Shown here: in pieces, positions 25,295 through 35,473 of the stretch
Position numbering within the stretch: position 1 is the stretch's first letter
Layout of the letters: each line of letters starts with the position of its first letter
Assembly: GCF_018687895.1 (NCBI RefSeq)
Contig: NZ_CP061307.1
Coordinates: 1,943,948 to 2,007,947 of the forward strand
Source of the DNA: Polynucleobacter sp. JS-JIR-II-50
Lineage (GTDB): Bacteria > Pseudomonadota > Gammaproteobacteria > Burkholderiales > Burkholderiaceae
Direction: 5' to 3'
DNA length: 64,000 bases
Translations under genes and position numbers: made by a program
Notes under the pieces: model-generated
Database searches by the model: none
The model's input: the letters and a program-made list of their open reading frames with translations, nothing else
What the model was told of the DNA's origin: nothing

Positions 25295-25878
25295 GATTTA
25301 CTGGATTTGATTAAAGTTGGTTTAATGCCCATGCCACTTAATTTATCTCGCACTGAGTTGCTCTCATCAACACTGTTGTACGGACCTACACGTACGCGCC
25401 AAAGAGTATTGCCGTCACTCGTGACTTCACTTAACTGGGCTTGAATTCCCTGAATAGCTAAATTCGCTTTTTGCGCATCCGCATCGGCACGCTTCGTAAA
25501 CGCACCTACTTGTAAGAAATAAATGGCGTCTGATTTACTTGCAGGGACTGCATCTGCTGGCTTATCAGTAGTTTTCTTGCCGTTTACCAAATCACCAATC
25601 GGATCGGCTGATACAGGGGCAGGTGATTTACCTTGGAGCGGCTTATTTAAATCTACCGGCTCAGCAGGGGCGCCCGCTTCACCCTCCGCAGGTGCTGTAG
25701 AAGGCTTAATCGTCAAAGGCAAACTAGGGGCGCGCATCCCCGGTCTTTCTTGAGGGGTATTTTTAGAAAGATAAAAGGCGATAACAAAGGCGATTCCAAG
25801 ACCGACGCCTAAACCCAAAATAAAGCCGAGAATAGTGCCGCCGTATTGGGAGTTTTGTTGATTCGGTGTTTTCATCAT
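25291..25878 (-). CDS. SPOR domain-containing membrane protein
   Basis: A 195-residue protein with a short cytoplasmic start, one transmembrane helix (about 15-37, GTILGFILGLGVGLGIAF), a proline- and alanine-rich periplasmic linker, and a C-terminal SPOR domain (about 115-190). The domain is recognisable by FLQVGAFTKRADADAQKANL and LWRVRVGPYNS. SPOR domains bind peptidoglycan lacking stem peptides at the division septum; the layout is that of FtsN-like proteins. It lies between argS and dsbA on the minus strand, about 35 bases after argS, an arrangement common in Burkholderiales. Its role in division is inferred. Confidence 0.9.
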   Translation of the reverse strand: MMKTPNQQNSQYGGTILGFILGLGVGLGIAFVIAFYLSKNTPQERPGMRAPSLPLTIKPSTAPAEGEAGAPAEPVDLNKPLQGKSPAPVSADPIGDLVNGKKTTDKPADAVPASKSDAIYFLQVGAFTKRADADAQKANLAIQGIQAQLSEVTSDGNTLWRVRVGPYNSVDESNSVRDKLSGMGIKPTLIKSSKS

Positions 25879-25913
25879 TTCCTCATCTTACATCTTCACT
25901 TCATCCCTCGCCA

Positions 25914-27641
25914 TTACATCTTTATTGGCGCAGATACCCCGAGAACTTTTAAGCCATTTTGCAGAACCTGGCGGGTTGCCAATAGCAATGCAAGACGCGC
26001 TTGCTTCAAGTTTTGATCGTCAACCAAGACGCGATCGGCGTTATAGAAGGTATGGAAATCGCCTGCTAAGTCACGCAGGTAAAAAGCCAAGGCATGTGGC
26101 GCCAATTCTTCGGTAGCAGCGGTCAGAACTTCTGGGTATTCTGCCAAACGACGCAATAAATGATCCGATGCTTTGCTTTGCAAAAGCGATAAATCGGCAG
26201 TAGCCAACTCTGGTACTTGTCCACCCCACTGTTGCAAGATTGAATTAATTCTTGCGTGCGCATACTGAACGTAGAACACTGGATTCTCATCGTTTTGCTG
26301 TAAAGCTAAATCAATATCAAAAACAAATTCGGTATCTGCTTTACGCGAGATCAAGAAAAAGCGCACAGCATCGCGACCACGCTGCAAAGCTAACTCCCGC
26401 TCTTCAGGCGTCATCTCTGGAGTAACGCCACCAGACCATTCCACCAAATCACGCACAGTGACATATGAGCCCGCACGCTTAGAAATTTTGACTTCTTCAC
26501 CATGGCGCATAACCGTCACCATCTTATGCAGCACATACTCCGGATAGGTTTTAGGAATATCCCAGCCGCGCTTCTGCGCTACGCCTTGGAGGCCTGAACG
26601 CACACGGGCAATGGTGCCGTGGTGATCGCTACCCTGCACATTAATCACCTTCTGAAAACCACGATTCCACTTGCTGGTGTGATACGCCACATCCGGTACA
26701 AAGTAGGTAAAGCTACCATCAGACTTACGCATCACGCGATCTTTATCGTCACCATCATCCGTACTCTTCAACCAGAGTGCGCCTTCGGATTCATAGGTCT
26801 TTCCAATGCTTTGTAAGTCGCCGACGATTTGTGCAACGCTACCGTCGGTATATAAAGAAGACTCTAAGTAATAGCAATCAAATTTCACACCAAAAGTTTT
26901 TAAATCAATGTCTTGTTCATTACGCAAATAAGCAACCGCAAATTGGCGAATGGCCTCAAGATCATCTTTAAATTCTGGAGAGGCTTTAAATGCGCTAGCA
27001 ATCTCCGCAATATATTCACCGTTATATGCCTGCTCAGGCCACTTGGCATCACCAGGCTTTAATCCCTGTAAGCGAGCTTGAACAGATAAGGCTAAATTCG
27101 CAATCTGTACACCGGCATCGTTGTAATAAAACTCACGATGAACTTTGATTCCTTGAGTCGCCAATAAATTGGCTAAGGCATCGCCCAGCGCCGCCTGTCT
27201 ACCGTGGCCCACATGCAATGGCCCGGTTGGATTAGCAGAGACAAACTCAATCATGGCGCTTGGCACAGACTGACCGTCCTGTACAGACTCACCAAAATGG
27301 GTGCCAGCGGAAAGTATCTCCTGAACTACAGCAGTTTTAGCAGCATTGCTGAGGCGGAAATTAATAAAGCCAGGGCCAGCGATGTCACAGGATGCAATCA
27401 GATCATTAAAGCCTGCTTGCTGCTGTAAGCGCTCCACCAAGGCCTGCGCCAACTCACGCGGGTTCAGCTTCCAAGCCTTTGCTAGCTGGAGGGCGATATT
27501 ACAAGCAACATCCCCATGATCAACAGCCTTGGGACGCTCTAGACGGGGGGCAGGAGCCTCTCCCAGGCCGCGCTCCTGAGCCAAGCCTGCAAGGGCAGCA
27601 CTCAGCATTTCAATTAAACGATTTTTATTGGTTAACAACAT
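25914..27641 (-). CDS. argS: Arginyl-tRNA synthetase
   Basis: Charges tRNA-Arg. The 575-residue class I synthetase has an N-terminal Add1-like domain, the HIGH-type signature as [15 protein letters not shown], and [13 protein letters not shown] in the position of the KMSKS loop, which in ArgS is typically degenerate. The DALR anticodon-binding domain occupies the C-terminus, with [12 protein letters not shown] near its start. The length is normal. It is divergent from the DUF1840 gene, 35 bases away, and is followed by the SPOR and dsbA genes on the same strand. Confidence 0.96.
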   Translation of the reverse strand: MLLTNKNRLIEMLSAALAGLAQERGLGEAPAPRLERPKAVDHGDVACNIALQLAKAWKLNPRELAQALVERLQQQAGFNDLIASCDIAGPGFINFRLSNAAKTAVVQEILSAGTHFGESVQDGQSVPSAMIEFVSANPTGPLHVGHGRQAALGDALANLLATQGIKVHREFYYNDAGVQIANLALSVQARLQGLKPGDAKWPEQAYNGEYIAEIASAFKASPEFKDDLEAIRQFAVAYLRNEQDIDLKTFGVKFDCYYLESSLYTDGSVAQIVGDLQSIGKTYESEGALWLKSTDDGDDKDRVMRKSDGSFTYFVPDVAYHTSKWNRGFQKVINVQGSDHHGTIARVRSGLQGVAQKRGWDIPKTYPEYVLHKMVTVMRHGEEVKISKRAGSYVTVRDLVEWSGGVTPEMTPEERELALQRGRDAVRFFLISRKADTEFVFDIDLALQQNDENPVFYVQYAHARINSILQQWGGQVPELATADLSLLQSKASDHLLRRLAEYPEVLTAATEELAPHALAFYLRDLAGDFHTFYNADRVLVDDQNLKQARLALLLATRQVLQNGLKVLGVSAPIKM

Positions 27642-27676
27642 AGATAAGCGAGTTTATCAGGTGGTAAGCTATCGAA

Positions 27677-27994
27677 ATGATCTATCAATTTCGCTCAAAG
27701 GCTGGTCCAGATGTCATCATGCTGGCGGATCTGACTAAACGAATCTTTGAGATTTTAGGGCGCCCCCTAGAGCCCCGTGGCATTTTGACCGTTGAGCAAC
27801 TGCCAGACCTCATCACCGCACTGGAAACTGCCATCCTCAAAGATCTGGAGGAGCGGGCTAAAGCGAATGACGAGTCCGAGAAAGGTACTCAGAAGCCTAA
27901 GCTAGCTGACCGCCTTGGACAGCGAGCCTACCCATTTTTAGAGCTCATGAAGCAGTCCAAAGCCAAAGACGAACCTGTTATGTGGGGCGTTTAA
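27677..27994 (+). CDS. DUF1840 domain-containing protein
   Basis: A 105-residue protein of the DUF1840 family, common in betaproteobacteria. It starts [19 protein letters not shown], contains the family segment [25 protein letters not shown] and ends in [23 protein letters not shown]. No catalytic motif, signal or membrane segment is visible and the function is unknown. It is divergent from argS and its end overlaps the convergent metH gene by four bases. Confidence 0.85.
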   Translation: MIYQFRSKAGPDVIMLADLTKRIFEILGRPLEPRGILTVEQLPDLITALETAILKDLEERAKANDESEKGTQKPKLADRLGQRAYPFLELMKQSKAKDEPVMWGV

Positions 27995-30741
27995 TCTAGC
28001 AAGCTCGCTAGCTGACGACGGGTATCTTCAATACTTTGACCGCGGCGTTTGGCTAAGTCCTCAACCTGGTCATCCGATAGCTTGCCCACATTAAAGTAGC
28101 GCGCATCCGGATGAGCCAGATAGAAACCACTCACGCTAGAAGCTGGATTCATGGCCATCGACTCTGTCAGAGTCATGCCAATATCTTCAGAGCCAATGAC
28201 CCGTAATAAATCTTCTTTAACTTCATGTGCAGGGCAGGCTGGGTAACCAGGTGCCGGACGAATACCGCGGTATTCCTCATTAATCATCTGATCATTAGTC
28301 AAAATCTCGTTGGTTGCATAGCCCCACAGATCAGTGCGCACACGATGGTGCATGAGTTCAGCAAACGCTTCTGCCAATCTGTCAGCTAGGGCCTTCAACA
28401 TAATGGCGCTGTAGTCATCATGCTTCGCCTGAAATTCAGCCACTTTCTTTTCAACACCGTGGCCAGTAGTCACTGCAAAACAACCCAGGTAATCAGTAAC
28501 GCCAGAGCCTTTTGGCGCAACATAGTCAGCCAAACAACGATTAGGTCTGCGTACACCCTCTACAACTGGACGCTCGGATTGTTGACGCAAGTTATGCCAG
28601 ACAAATAAAGGGTGCTCGCGTGCTTCATCGCTATACAAAACGATATCGTCGCCAATAGTATTAGCAGGATAAAAAGCCACCACCGCATCGGCTTGTAGCC
28701 ATTGGCCTTTAATCAACTTATCGAGTAATGCTTGAGCATCTGCAAATACCTTGCGAGCCTCAACGCCAACAACTTCATCATCCAGAATTGCAGGGAATTT
28801 GCCTGCTAAATCCCAAGTCTGAAAGAACGGTGTCCAGTCAATATATTTAGCGATATCGCTCAGTGCAAAGTTTTTAAATACACGACGGCCAATAAACTTC
28901 GGCTTCTCTGGAACATAAGCAGACCAGTCGATCATCTCGCGATTCTTACGTGCTGCCTCTAAAGAAATGGTTGGCGCCGCTTTCTTATTGGCGTGCTGTT
29001 CACGAATACGCACATAGTCATCACGCAAATCTTGAATAAATTTCTTGGCACTTTCATCAGACAGCAGGCTGGAAGCTACTGAAACTGAACGAGATGCATC
29101 AGGTACATACACCACCGGACCATCGTAATGCGGGGCAATCTTCACGGCCGTATGAACGCGTGAAGTCGTTGCACCACCAATCATTAATGGGATTTGACGC
29201 TCACGGAACCAATCATCGCGTTGCATCTCTTGCGCAACATAAGTCATTTCTTCTAGCGAAGGTGTAATCAATCCAGATAAACCAACAATATCTGCATTCT
29301 CTTCTTTGGCACGCTTGAGAATCTCTGCGCAAGGAACCATTACACCCATATTGGCTACTTCAAAGTTATTACATTGCAGAACAACGGTAACAATATTTTT
29401 ACCAATATCGTGTACGTCACCCTTCACGGTAGCCATCACAATCTTGCCCTTAGCCTTGGCTTCACCGCCTGCCGCAATATGTAGACGTTTTTCTTCTTCG
29501 ATATACGGAATCAAGATGGCAACCGCTTGTTTCATCACCCGCGCACTCTTAACCACTTGAGGCAAGAACATCTTGCCGGCGCCAAACAAGTCGCCAACGA
29601 CGTTCATACCGTCCATGAGCGGGCCTTCAATCACCTCAATTGGTCTGCCACCAGCGCCCATAATTTCAGCGCGCAACTCTTCGGTATCTTCTTCAATAAA
29701 AGTAGTAATGCCATGCACTAGAGCATGCGTTAGACGCTCACGCACGGGGGCTTCACGCCACACTAGGTTCTCGACCTGCTTAGCGCCGCCACCCTTAAAT
29801 TGATCGGCAATATCGAGCAAACGCTCGGTAGGTGTTTTGCCATCTTTTTCTTTAAAACGATTGAGGACAACATCCTCAACACGCTCACGTAACTCAGGAT
29901 CCAAATCAGCGTAAACGCCCAACTGACCAGCATTCACAATGCCCATGTCCATGCCAGCCTGAATGGCGTGATATAGAAACACAGTATGGATCGCTTCGCG
30001 GACACGATCATTACCGCGGAACGAGAAGCTCACATTAGAAACGCCACCGCTAACCTTGGCGCCCGGCAGATTTTCTTTAATCCAGCGGGTGGCATTAATA
30101 AAGTCAACCGCGTAGTTGTCATGCTCTTCAATACCGGTAGCAATTGCAAAAATATTCGGATCAAAAATAATGTCTTCTGCTGGGAAGCCAATCTCGTTTA
30201 CCAAGATCTCATAGCAGCGCTGACAGATTTCTGTCTTACGCTTAAAGGTATCGGCTTGTCCTACCTCGTCAAAAGCCATCACTACAGAAGCGGCGCCATA
30301 ACGACGAATTAAACGTGCTTGTTTTCTGAAGGACTCCTCGCCCTCTTTCAAGGAGATCGAGTTAACGATAGGCTTACCTTGAATACACTTCAAGCCCGCT
30401 TCGATAACACTCCACTTGGAGGAGTCGATCATGATAGGAACGCGTGCAATATCAGGCTCAGAGGCGATCAAATTGAGGAAGCGTGTCATCGCCGCCTCAG
30501 AATCTAACATCGCCTCATCCATATTGATGTCGATAACTTGTGCGCCATTCTCAACCTGTTGACGCGCCACAACAAGCGCCTCATCAAATTGATTATTCAA
30601 AATCATTCTGGAAAATGCTTTTGAGCCTGTGACATTGGTACGCTCACCAATATTGACGAAGCCAACATCAGCAGTAACGTTAAATGGCTCAAGACCAGAA
30701 AGCTTCATTGCTGGCATCGCTTTTTTCTCTATCTTGCTCAT
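27991..30741 (-). CDS. metH: Methionine synthase, B12-dependent, C-terminal part (folate, cobalamin and activation domains)
   Basis: Together with the upstream gene this makes cobalamin-dependent methionine synthase, which transfers methyl from 5-methyltetrahydrofolate to homocysteine. The 916 residues cover the pterin-binding domain ([14 protein letters not shown] near the start), the cobalamin cap and binding domains with the cobalt-ligand motif [10 protein letters not shown], and the C-terminal SAM-activation domain with [14 protein letters not shown]. The homocysteine-binding domain is encoded separately just upstream, overlapping by four bases. The two genes sum to about 1270 residues, close to the single-chain E. 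coli enzyme, so the split is clean and not a frameshift ruin. Confidence 0.95.
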   Translation of the reverse strand: MSKIEKKAMPAMKLSGLEPFNVTADVGFVNIGERTNVTGSKAFSRMILNNQFDEALVVARQQVENGAQVIDINMDEAMLDSEAAMTRFLNLIASEPDIARVPIMIDSSKWSVIEAGLKCIQGKPIVNSISLKEGEESFRKQARLIRRYGAASVVMAFDEVGQADTFKRKTEICQRCYEILVNEIGFPAEDIIFDPNIFAIATGIEEHDNYAVDFINATRWIKENLPGAKVSGGVSNVSFSFRGNDRVREAIHTVFLYHAIQAGMDMGIVNAGQLGVYADLDPELRERVEDVVLNRFKEKDGKTPTERLLDIADQFKGGGAKQVENLVWREAPVRERLTHALVHGITTFIEEDTEELRAEIMGAGGRPIEVIEGPLMDGMNVVGDLFGAGKMFLPQVVKSARVMKQAVAILIPYIEEEKRLHIAAGGEAKAKGKIVMATVKGDVHDIGKNIVTVVLQCNNFEVANMGVMVPCAEILKRAKEENADIVGLSGLITPSLEEMTYVAQEMQRDDWFRERQIPLMIGGATTSRVHTAVKIAPHYDGPVVYVPDASRSVSVASSLLSDESAKKFIQDLRDDYVRIREQHANKKAAPTISLEAARKNREMIDWSAYVPEKPKFIGRRVFKNFALSDIAKYIDWTPFFQTWDLAGKFPAILDDEVVGVEARKVFADAQALLDKLIKGQWLQADAVVAFYPANTIGDDIVLYSDEAREHPLFVWHNLRQQSERPVVEGVRRPNRCLADYVAPKGSGVTDYLGCFAVTTGHGVEKKVAEFQAKHDDYSAIMLKALADRLAEAFAELMHHRVRTDLWGYATNEILTNDQMINEEYRGIRPAPGYPACPAHEVKEDLLRVIGSEDIGMTLTESMAMNPASSVSGFYLAHPDARYFNVGKLSDDQVEDLAKRRGQSIEDTRRQLASLLD

Positions 30742-31802
30742 ACTGATACCTCCGCATTCTCGCGATAGAAAGCGCGTGGCTTCCGCTTGGAAACCGCATC
30801 AGCAATTGCACGAATGTGCTCAGGTGTTGTGCCGCAGCAGCCACCAACCAAATTGACTAAACCGTCTTTAGCAAAACCATCTACTAGGCTAGAGGTAATT
30901 TCTGGGGTCTCATCAAAGCCCGTATCACTCATCGGATTAGGCAATCCCGCATTCGGGTAACAAGACACTGCCGCATCGCAAATTCTTGCCAGCTCTGCAA
31001 TATAAGGGCGCATTAAAGCGGCACCTAATGCACAGTTCAAGCCAAAAGTGAGCGGCTTGATGTGACGCAAACTATTCCAGAACGCCTCGACTGTTTGGCC
31101 TGACAAAATACGGCCAGATGCATCTGTCACCGTTCCAGAAATCATTACCGGCAAACGCTCACCGGTCTCTTCAAAAAATTCATCGAGGGCAAAGAGTGCA
31201 GCTTTGGCATTAAGCGTATCGAAAATAGTTTCAACCAAAAATAAGTCGACGCCGCCTGCAAATAAACCTTCAATCTGCTCACGATACGAAGCACGTAACG
31301 CATCAAAGGTCACATTGCGTGCACCTGGGTCATTAACATCCGGTGAAATACTTGCCGTCTTTGGTGTAGGCCCAATCGCGCCCGCAGCAAAACGCGGTCT
31401 TTCTGGGGTGCTGTATTTTTCACAAGCTGCGCGCGCTAATTTAGCAGAGACTTCATTCATCTCACGTGCTAAGCCAGCCATTTTGTAATCTTCTTGGGCA
31501 ACTGAAGTTGCGCCAAAAGTATTGGTTTCAATAATGTCCGCGCCAGCATCTAAGTACTGCTCATGAATCTTGCTAATAATTTGTGGCTGGGTCAAAACCA
31601 AAAGCTCATTGTTGCCTTTGATATCTCCAGGGTGATCAGCAAAACGGGTATTTCCTGGTAAGCCGCGATAGTCGGCTTCGGTTAACTTGTATTGCTGAAT
31701 CATGGTGCCCATGGCGCCATCCAAAATGAGGATGCGCTGCTTCAAAAGCTCGGGGAGCTTTTGACCACGGGTATAGAGCTGGGACAAACCATTAGATTGC
31801 AT
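30738..31802 (-). CDS. metH: Methionine synthase N-terminal part: homocysteine S-methyltransferase domain
   Basis: A 354-residue homocysteine-binding barrel. It opens with the family block [15 protein letters not shown] and has the zinc-ligand cysteines in LNCALGA and in [12 protein letters not shown]. These are the features of the first domain of MetH or of BHMT-like enzymes. The four-base overlap with the downstream gene for the other three domains means the two polypeptides are made together and must assemble. No cobalamin riboswitch is seen: only 74 bases separate it from the divergent phaM start, too short for one. It could also be described as a stand-alone homocysteine S-methyltransferase, but the context argues against that. 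Confidence 0.93.
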   Translation of the reverse strand: MQSNGLSQLYTRGQKLPELLKQRILILDGAMGTMIQQYKLTEADYRGLPGNTRFADHPGDIKGNNELLVLTQPQIISKIHEQYLDAGADIIETNTFGATSVAQEDYKMAGLAREMNEVSAKLARAACEKYSTPERPRFAAGAIGPTPKTASISPDVNDPGARNVTFDALRASYREQIEGLFAGGVDLFLVETIFDTLNAKAALFALDEFFEETGERLPVMISGTVTDASGRILSGQTVEAFWNSLRHIKPLTFGLNCALGAALMRPYIAELARICDAAVSCYPNAGLPNPMSDTGFDETPEITSSLVDGFAKDGLVNLVGGCCGTTPEHIRAIADAVSKRKPRAFYRENAEVSV

Positions 31803-31876
31803 TGTTAAACCGGGATTAATCTCTAGAATCCCTTATTCTATTGGAAAAGCCACTTTTCATTTACCCCGGAGCCCCT

Positions 31877-32335
31877 ATGTTTGGAACCATTCCAGAATTC
31901 AATCAAAGCCTAGATATGTTTAAAACCATGTGGGGGCAAGGTGCTGCAGGTCAGGCTGGGCAGTTCCCCTTTACGGCAGATGCCTCTAAGGCTGCTGGTG
32001 GCTTTGCTTCAGCTTTTCCTGGCTTGGATGTAGATGAGCTTGAAAAGCGCATCAAGGACCTGAAAAGTGTTGAAAACTGGCTCAATTTGAACCTCAACAT
32101 CCTCAAGTCGACTATTCAGGGTCTTGAAGTTCAGCATGCCACCATGATGGCACTCAAATCCTTTGGTGATGCGGTATCAGCAGCCAGCTCAGCAGCTAGC
32201 TCAACAAGCGCCCCAAAGGAAGAATCTAAGACTAAAACAACTAGTGCTAAACCAAGGAAAACCGCAACACGCCGTCCTCGCAAAGCTGGCGACGCAACTT
32301 TCCTCGACGAAGTAGGTAATTCAGATGAGCAATAG
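31877..32335 (+). CDS. phaM: PhaM-like polyhydroxyalkanoate granule protein
   Basis: A protein of about 152 residues resembling PhaM of Cupriavidus, which binds PHB granules, activates PHB synthase and tethers granules to the nucleoid. The ATG at 31877-31879 is preferred because GGAG lies six bases ahead; the frame itself opens at a TTG at 31841. The N-terminal part contains MFGTIPEFNQSLDMFKTMWGQ, then an Ala/Gly-rich region and a helical segment LKSVENWLNLNLNILKSTIQGLEVQ typical of PhaM and phasin-like proteins. The C-terminus is a basic histone-like tail (KPRKTATRRPRKAG). The last 89 bases overlap the convergent hydrolase gene. Confidence 0.8.
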   Translation: MFGTIPEFNQSLDMFKTMWGQGAAGQAGQFPFTADASKAAGGFASAFPGLDVDELEKRIKDLKSVENWLNLNLNILKSTIQGLEVQHATMMALKSFGDAVSAASSAASSTSAPKEESKTKTTSAKPRKTATRRPRKAGDATFLDEVGNSDEQ

Positions 32336-33332
32336 CCTCACCCATTGCAAACGTAAGTTGATGAATATCTAATTCACGTTTAAACAAGACCGGCACAATC
32401 TCCCTAGCATGTGCCGGTTTTTTACATGCGCTCAAGGTATCGACCAAGCGATCATCATGATGGGCTTTCAGTTGCGCAACGCGTGGCCTGATTCCGGTAA
32501 ATGGTTTGCCGTGCGAAGGAAGCACCAATGTGCCCTCAGGCAATGCTAAATATTTTTCGATAGAGTCTAAATACAATCCCAGAGGATCCGCATCCGGATC
32601 AGCGTCATAAACACTCACATTAGTAGAAATGCGAGGCAACAACATATCTCCAGAAATCAACACTCCAAGATCTTTACAAAACAGAGAAGCATGCTCAGGC
32701 GCATGCCCATAACCCATGATGACTTGCCACGTATGACCACCAATCAAAATAGACTCGCCATCAATAATGCGGCGGTATTGACGTGGTACTCCAGGAACCA
32801 TATTGCTGTAGTAATTGGAGCGCCCTCGAATTTTTTCTAAATCTTCAGCAGTTGTTAAACCATGTCTTTGAAAATGATCTGCAGAACCACCACTGCCAGC
32901 GCGTGAACCAACTGCAGCGCCACCCTCTTTGCAACTTAACCATTGAGCAGTTAAGTAATCTGTCATGGAAATCCACATCGGGACATGCCATTTTTCACAG
33001 AGCCATTGGGATAGTCCTACATGGTCAGGATGCATATGAGTCACTATCACACGCAAGACTGGTAAGCCTTCAAGCTGAGTTGCAAACACTTGCTCCCATG
33101 AGGCTCTTGTCTCATCATTAGCAATACCGCAGTCCACAATCGTCCAACCCGCAACACCATCAATTTCATCGCGCAGCAGCCAAAGATTGATGTGATCTAA
33201 AGCAAAGGGCAGGCGCATTCTGATCCAGCGAACACCTGGCGCAACCTCTATGCTGCTACCCACTTCCGGAAGGGCGTCTCCTAAGGGATAATGAATTGCA
33301 GGTTCAGTACTTGCTTTATTTTGAGTATTCAT
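32247..33332 (-). CDS. MBL fold metallohydrolase
   Basis: A 361-residue metallo-beta-lactamase-fold hydrolase. The dinuclear metal site motif THMHPDHVGLS is present, with later ligands in YGHAPEHASLF, ISGDMLLP and LPSHGKPF. After the catalytic domain comes a C-terminal winged-helix-like region (about 290-361, ending LRRQLCEDGVLRFSLV) of the kind found in LACTB2-type proteins. No signal peptide is visible. The substrate is unknown. The gene's 3' end overlaps phaM on the opposite strand by 89 bases, so both C-termini are encoded by the same DNA. Confidence 0.88.
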   Translation of the reverse strand: MNTQNKASTEPAIHYPLGDALPEVGSSIEVAPGVRWIRMRLPFALDHINLWLLRDEIDGVAGWTIVDCGIANDETRASWEQVFATQLEGLPVLRVIVTHMHPDHVGLSQWLCEKWHVPMWISMTDYLTAQWLSCKEGGAAVGSRAGSGGSADHFQRHGLTTAEDLEKIRGRSNYYSNMVPGVPRQYRRIIDGESILIGGHTWQVIMGYGHAPEHASLFCKDLGVLISGDMLLPRISTNVSVYDADPDADPLGLYLDSIEKYLALPEGTLVLPSHGKPFTGIRPRVAQLKAHHDDRLVDTLSACKKPAHAREIVPVLFKRELDIHQLTFAMGEAIAHLNYLLRRGKLRRQLCEDGVLRFSLV

Positions 33333-33373
33333 GGCTTAGTGTTATTGATTGATTTTTTACTTCTAGGTTTGCT

Positions 33374-33550
33374 TTGACAACAGTTCCATCGCCTTGCATT
33401 AATTGGTGTGACATTAATCCTGAAAATGGTTACTGTCGTGGCTGCTATCGCACCTTGACTGAAATTGCTGATTGGTCAGATCTCACGAATCCTGAGAAGC
33501 TTGAGGTTTGGTCACAACTTCCGAGTCGCAAACCCCAAGCACCTCAGTAA
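33374..33550 (+). CDS. DUF1289 domain-containing protein
   Basis: A short gene of 58 codons, easily missed. It starts with TTG at 33374-33376, with AGG six bases upstream, and is preceded in frame by a stop codon at 33350-33352. The translation begins MTTVPSPCINWCDINPENGY and continues CRGCYRTLTEIADWSDL. The pattern PCI-x2-C followed by CRGC-x-RT-x2-EI-x2-W is the DUF1289 signature: four cysteines, likely a small metal-binding or Fe-S fold. The family is widespread in proteobacteria without a proven role. It lies alone between the MBL hydrolase and acuI genes, both on the opposite strand. Confidence 0.85.
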   Translation: MTTVPSPCINWCDINPENGYCRGCYRTLTEIADWSDLTNPEKLEVWSQLPSRKPQAPQ

Positions 33551-33566
33551 TACCAATCTTTATTTT

Positions 33567-34550
33567 TTATTTATTGACGTCGACAATCAATCGTCCACGT
33601 ACATTGCCCGCCATTAATTCTTGCGCGTATTTGATCGACTCCTCAAGCGTAATTTCATGAGAGATTTCATCTAAGGTTTTCAAATCTACCAACTTACTCA
33701 ACTGCTCATAGGCAGCAATGCGTTTTGCACGTGGCACTGTCACACTATTAATGCCATACAAAGTAACGCCGCGCAAAATAAATGGTGCAACACTTGAAGG
33801 AAAATCCATGCCCTGAGCTAAGCCACAAGCAGCTACTGCACCATCGCTCTTGGTCTGTGCACAAGCGTTAGCTAAAGTATGGCTACCTACGCTATCAACC
33901 ACAGCAGCCCAACGCTCTTTTGCCAATGGCTTACCAGGAGCAGATAAAGTAGCGCGCTCAATCACTTCAGTTGCACCCAATTTCTTCAGGTAATCCGCTT
34001 CAGCCATACGGCCAGTACTCGCGACAACAGTAAAGCCCAGCTTACTAAGAAGCGTGATGGCAAAGCTACCAACACCGCCTGCAGCACCGGTAACCAAAAC
34101 CTCACCATCACCTGGCTTAAGCCCATGCTTTTGTAGTGCCATAACGCAGAGCATGGCGGTATAACCTGCCGTGCCAATGGCTAATGCTTGTTTAGCAGTA
34201 AACCCCTTGGGCAGCGGAATCAACCAATCGGCCTTCACACGGGCCTGCTGACCTAAGCCACCCCAATGCCCCTCGCCAACTCCCCAGCCATTGAGAAGCA
34301 CCATATCGCCAGCCTTGAAGTCGGAGCTGGTGCTCTCCATTACTTCTCCAGCAAAATCGATTCCCGGCACCATTGGAAAGCTGCGAACCACTGGACCTTT
34401 ACCAGTGATAGCCAGACCATCCTTGTAATTGAGGGTGGAATACAGGACCTTTACGCGAACATCCCCCTCTGGGAGCCTAGCCTCATCCACTTGGGCTAAT
34501 TCTGCGCGATACCCTTGATCATCCTTATTTACCAATATTGCTTTAAACAT
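33567..34550 (-). CDS. acuI: AcuI/YhdH family NADPH-dependent oxidoreductase
   Basis: A 327-residue medium-chain dehydrogenase of the YhdH/AcuI group, which reduces acryloyl-CoA to propionyl-CoA. The opening MFKAILVNKDDQGY, the YSTLNYKDGLAITGKGPVVR block, GIDFAGEV, and the cofactor loop VTGAAGGVGSFAI followed by STGRMAEADYL are characteristic. The zinc-binding residues of alcohol dehydrogenases are absent, as in all quinone-oxidoreductase-like members. In aquatic bacteria the enzyme is linked to acrylate detoxification and DMSP breakdown. No dmd or prp genes are in the window, so the metabolic role here is inferred. Confidence 0.85.
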   Translation of the reverse strand: MFKAILVNKDDQGYRAELAQVDEARLPEGDVRVKVLYSTLNYKDGLAITGKGPVVRSFPMVPGIDFAGEVMESTSSDFKAGDMVLLNGWGVGEGHWGGLGQQARVKADWLIPLPKGFTAKQALAIGTAGYTAMLCVMALQKHGLKPGDGEVLVTGAAGGVGSFAITLLSKLGFTVVASTGRMAEADYLKKLGATEVIERATLSAPGKPLAKERWAAVVDSVGSHTLANACAQTKSDGAVAACGLAQGMDFPSSVAPFILRGVTLYGINSVTVPRAKRIAAYEQLSKLVDLKTLDEISHEITLEESIKYAQELMAGNVRGRLIVDVNK

Positions 34551-34637
34551 GTCTCTTCCTTTTAGAACGAGGTATTTCCCCGCAGCAATTGCTTAATAGG
34601 TTTATCCTAACGAGCATTGCTGATTATGGAGGTTTCC

Positions 34638-34934
34638 ATGAAAAAAATTCTACTATTAACTACGATTTCTGGCTTGGCGCTATCTGGCTGCTATTCCACC
34701 CAAATTAATATGTCTATGGGCAATATGCGTCTGATTACTTCTAGCGCTGCACCACAGGATGTTATGGATTTCGCCACCAAGACCTGTAAAGATGATTTCT
34801 ATGAAGGCGCTAGCTTTCTATCCAAGGCAGGCAAAGAATATCGCTTCAAATGCGTAAAAGCCGATGAGAATGAAATTTTGAACCCTATTCCTGGCACAAC
34901 ACTGACCGCTACAGCAAAAGCTGAAGCCAAATAA
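34638..34934 (+). CDS. Small hypothetical lipoprotein
   Basis: A 98-residue lipoprotein. The start is the ATG at 34638, six bases after a strong GGAGG site; the open frame itself extends seven codons further. The signal MKKILLLTTISGLALSGC ends in a canonical lipobox with Cys18. The mature 80 residues contain two more cysteines (KTCKDDFY, FKCVKAD) that could form a disulfide, and end in an Ala/Lys-rich tail. No domain is recognised and the function is unknown. It lies ten bases upstream of the flavin reductase gene on the same strand, so may be cotranscribed. Confidence 0.8.
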   Translation: MKKILLLTTISGLALSGCYSTQINMSMGNMRLITSSAAPQDVMDFATKTCKDDFYEGASFLSKAGKEYRFKCVKADENEILNPIPGTTLTATAKAEAK

Positions 34935-34944
34935 GCAAAGACTA

Positions 34945-35445
34945 ATGACCCCGTTTACTTCACAAGAGCTGCGCAAAGGTTTCGCATCATTTGCAACAGG
35001 GGTCACTGTTATCACTTGCCTAGATGAGGAAAATAATTCTCATGGCATTACGATTAGCTCTTTCAACACGGTCTCACTTGAGCCGCCACTCATTCTTTGG
35101 AGCCTCAAGAAGCATTCGCGTCTGATGCCCTGGGTTGAGCTTGGCAAGAAACATCTGATTCATGTTTTAGAACGCTCGCAAGAGAATCTGGCAATGCATT
35201 TCGCTACCGTGAAGACTGATCAATTCAAGGGAATTGATCACAAGCTAGCGGCTAGTGGACTAACCCAAATCGATCATTGCGTCGCTTATTACGAATGTGA
35301 AACCGTTTGTGTTCACATAGGCGGCGATCACAACATCATTGTTGCCAAAGTAATTAACTTAAAAAATCACCCTGAACGAGAGCCGCTCATTTTTGCGCGT
35401 AGCCAATTTGTAGGTCTCGATTTCACAGAAACTAAAGCCAGCTAA
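34945..35445 (+). CDS. Flavin reductase family protein
   Basis: A 166-residue flavoprotein with the split-barrel flavin reductase fold. The opening RKGFASFATGVTVITC, then HGITISSFNTVSLEPPLILWSL, is the standard flavin-binding pattern of the DIM6/HpaC family. It would supply reduced FMN or FAD to a monooxygenase partner, or act as a stand-alone reductase; no monooxygenase is adjacent. It lies between a lipoprotein gene and a glutathione S-transferase gene on the plus strand with 10- and 28-base gaps. Confidence 0.88.
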   Translation: MTPFTSQELRKGFASFATGVTVITCLDEENNSHGITISSFNTVSLEPPLILWSLKKHSRLMPWVELGKKHLIHVLERSQENLAMHFATVKTDQFKGIDHKLAASGLTQIDHCVAYYECETVCVHIGGDHNIIVAKVINLKNHPEREPLIFARSQFVGLDFTETKAS

Positions 35446-35473
35446 TACCTATTCATCTTTGTAAGGAAATGCC

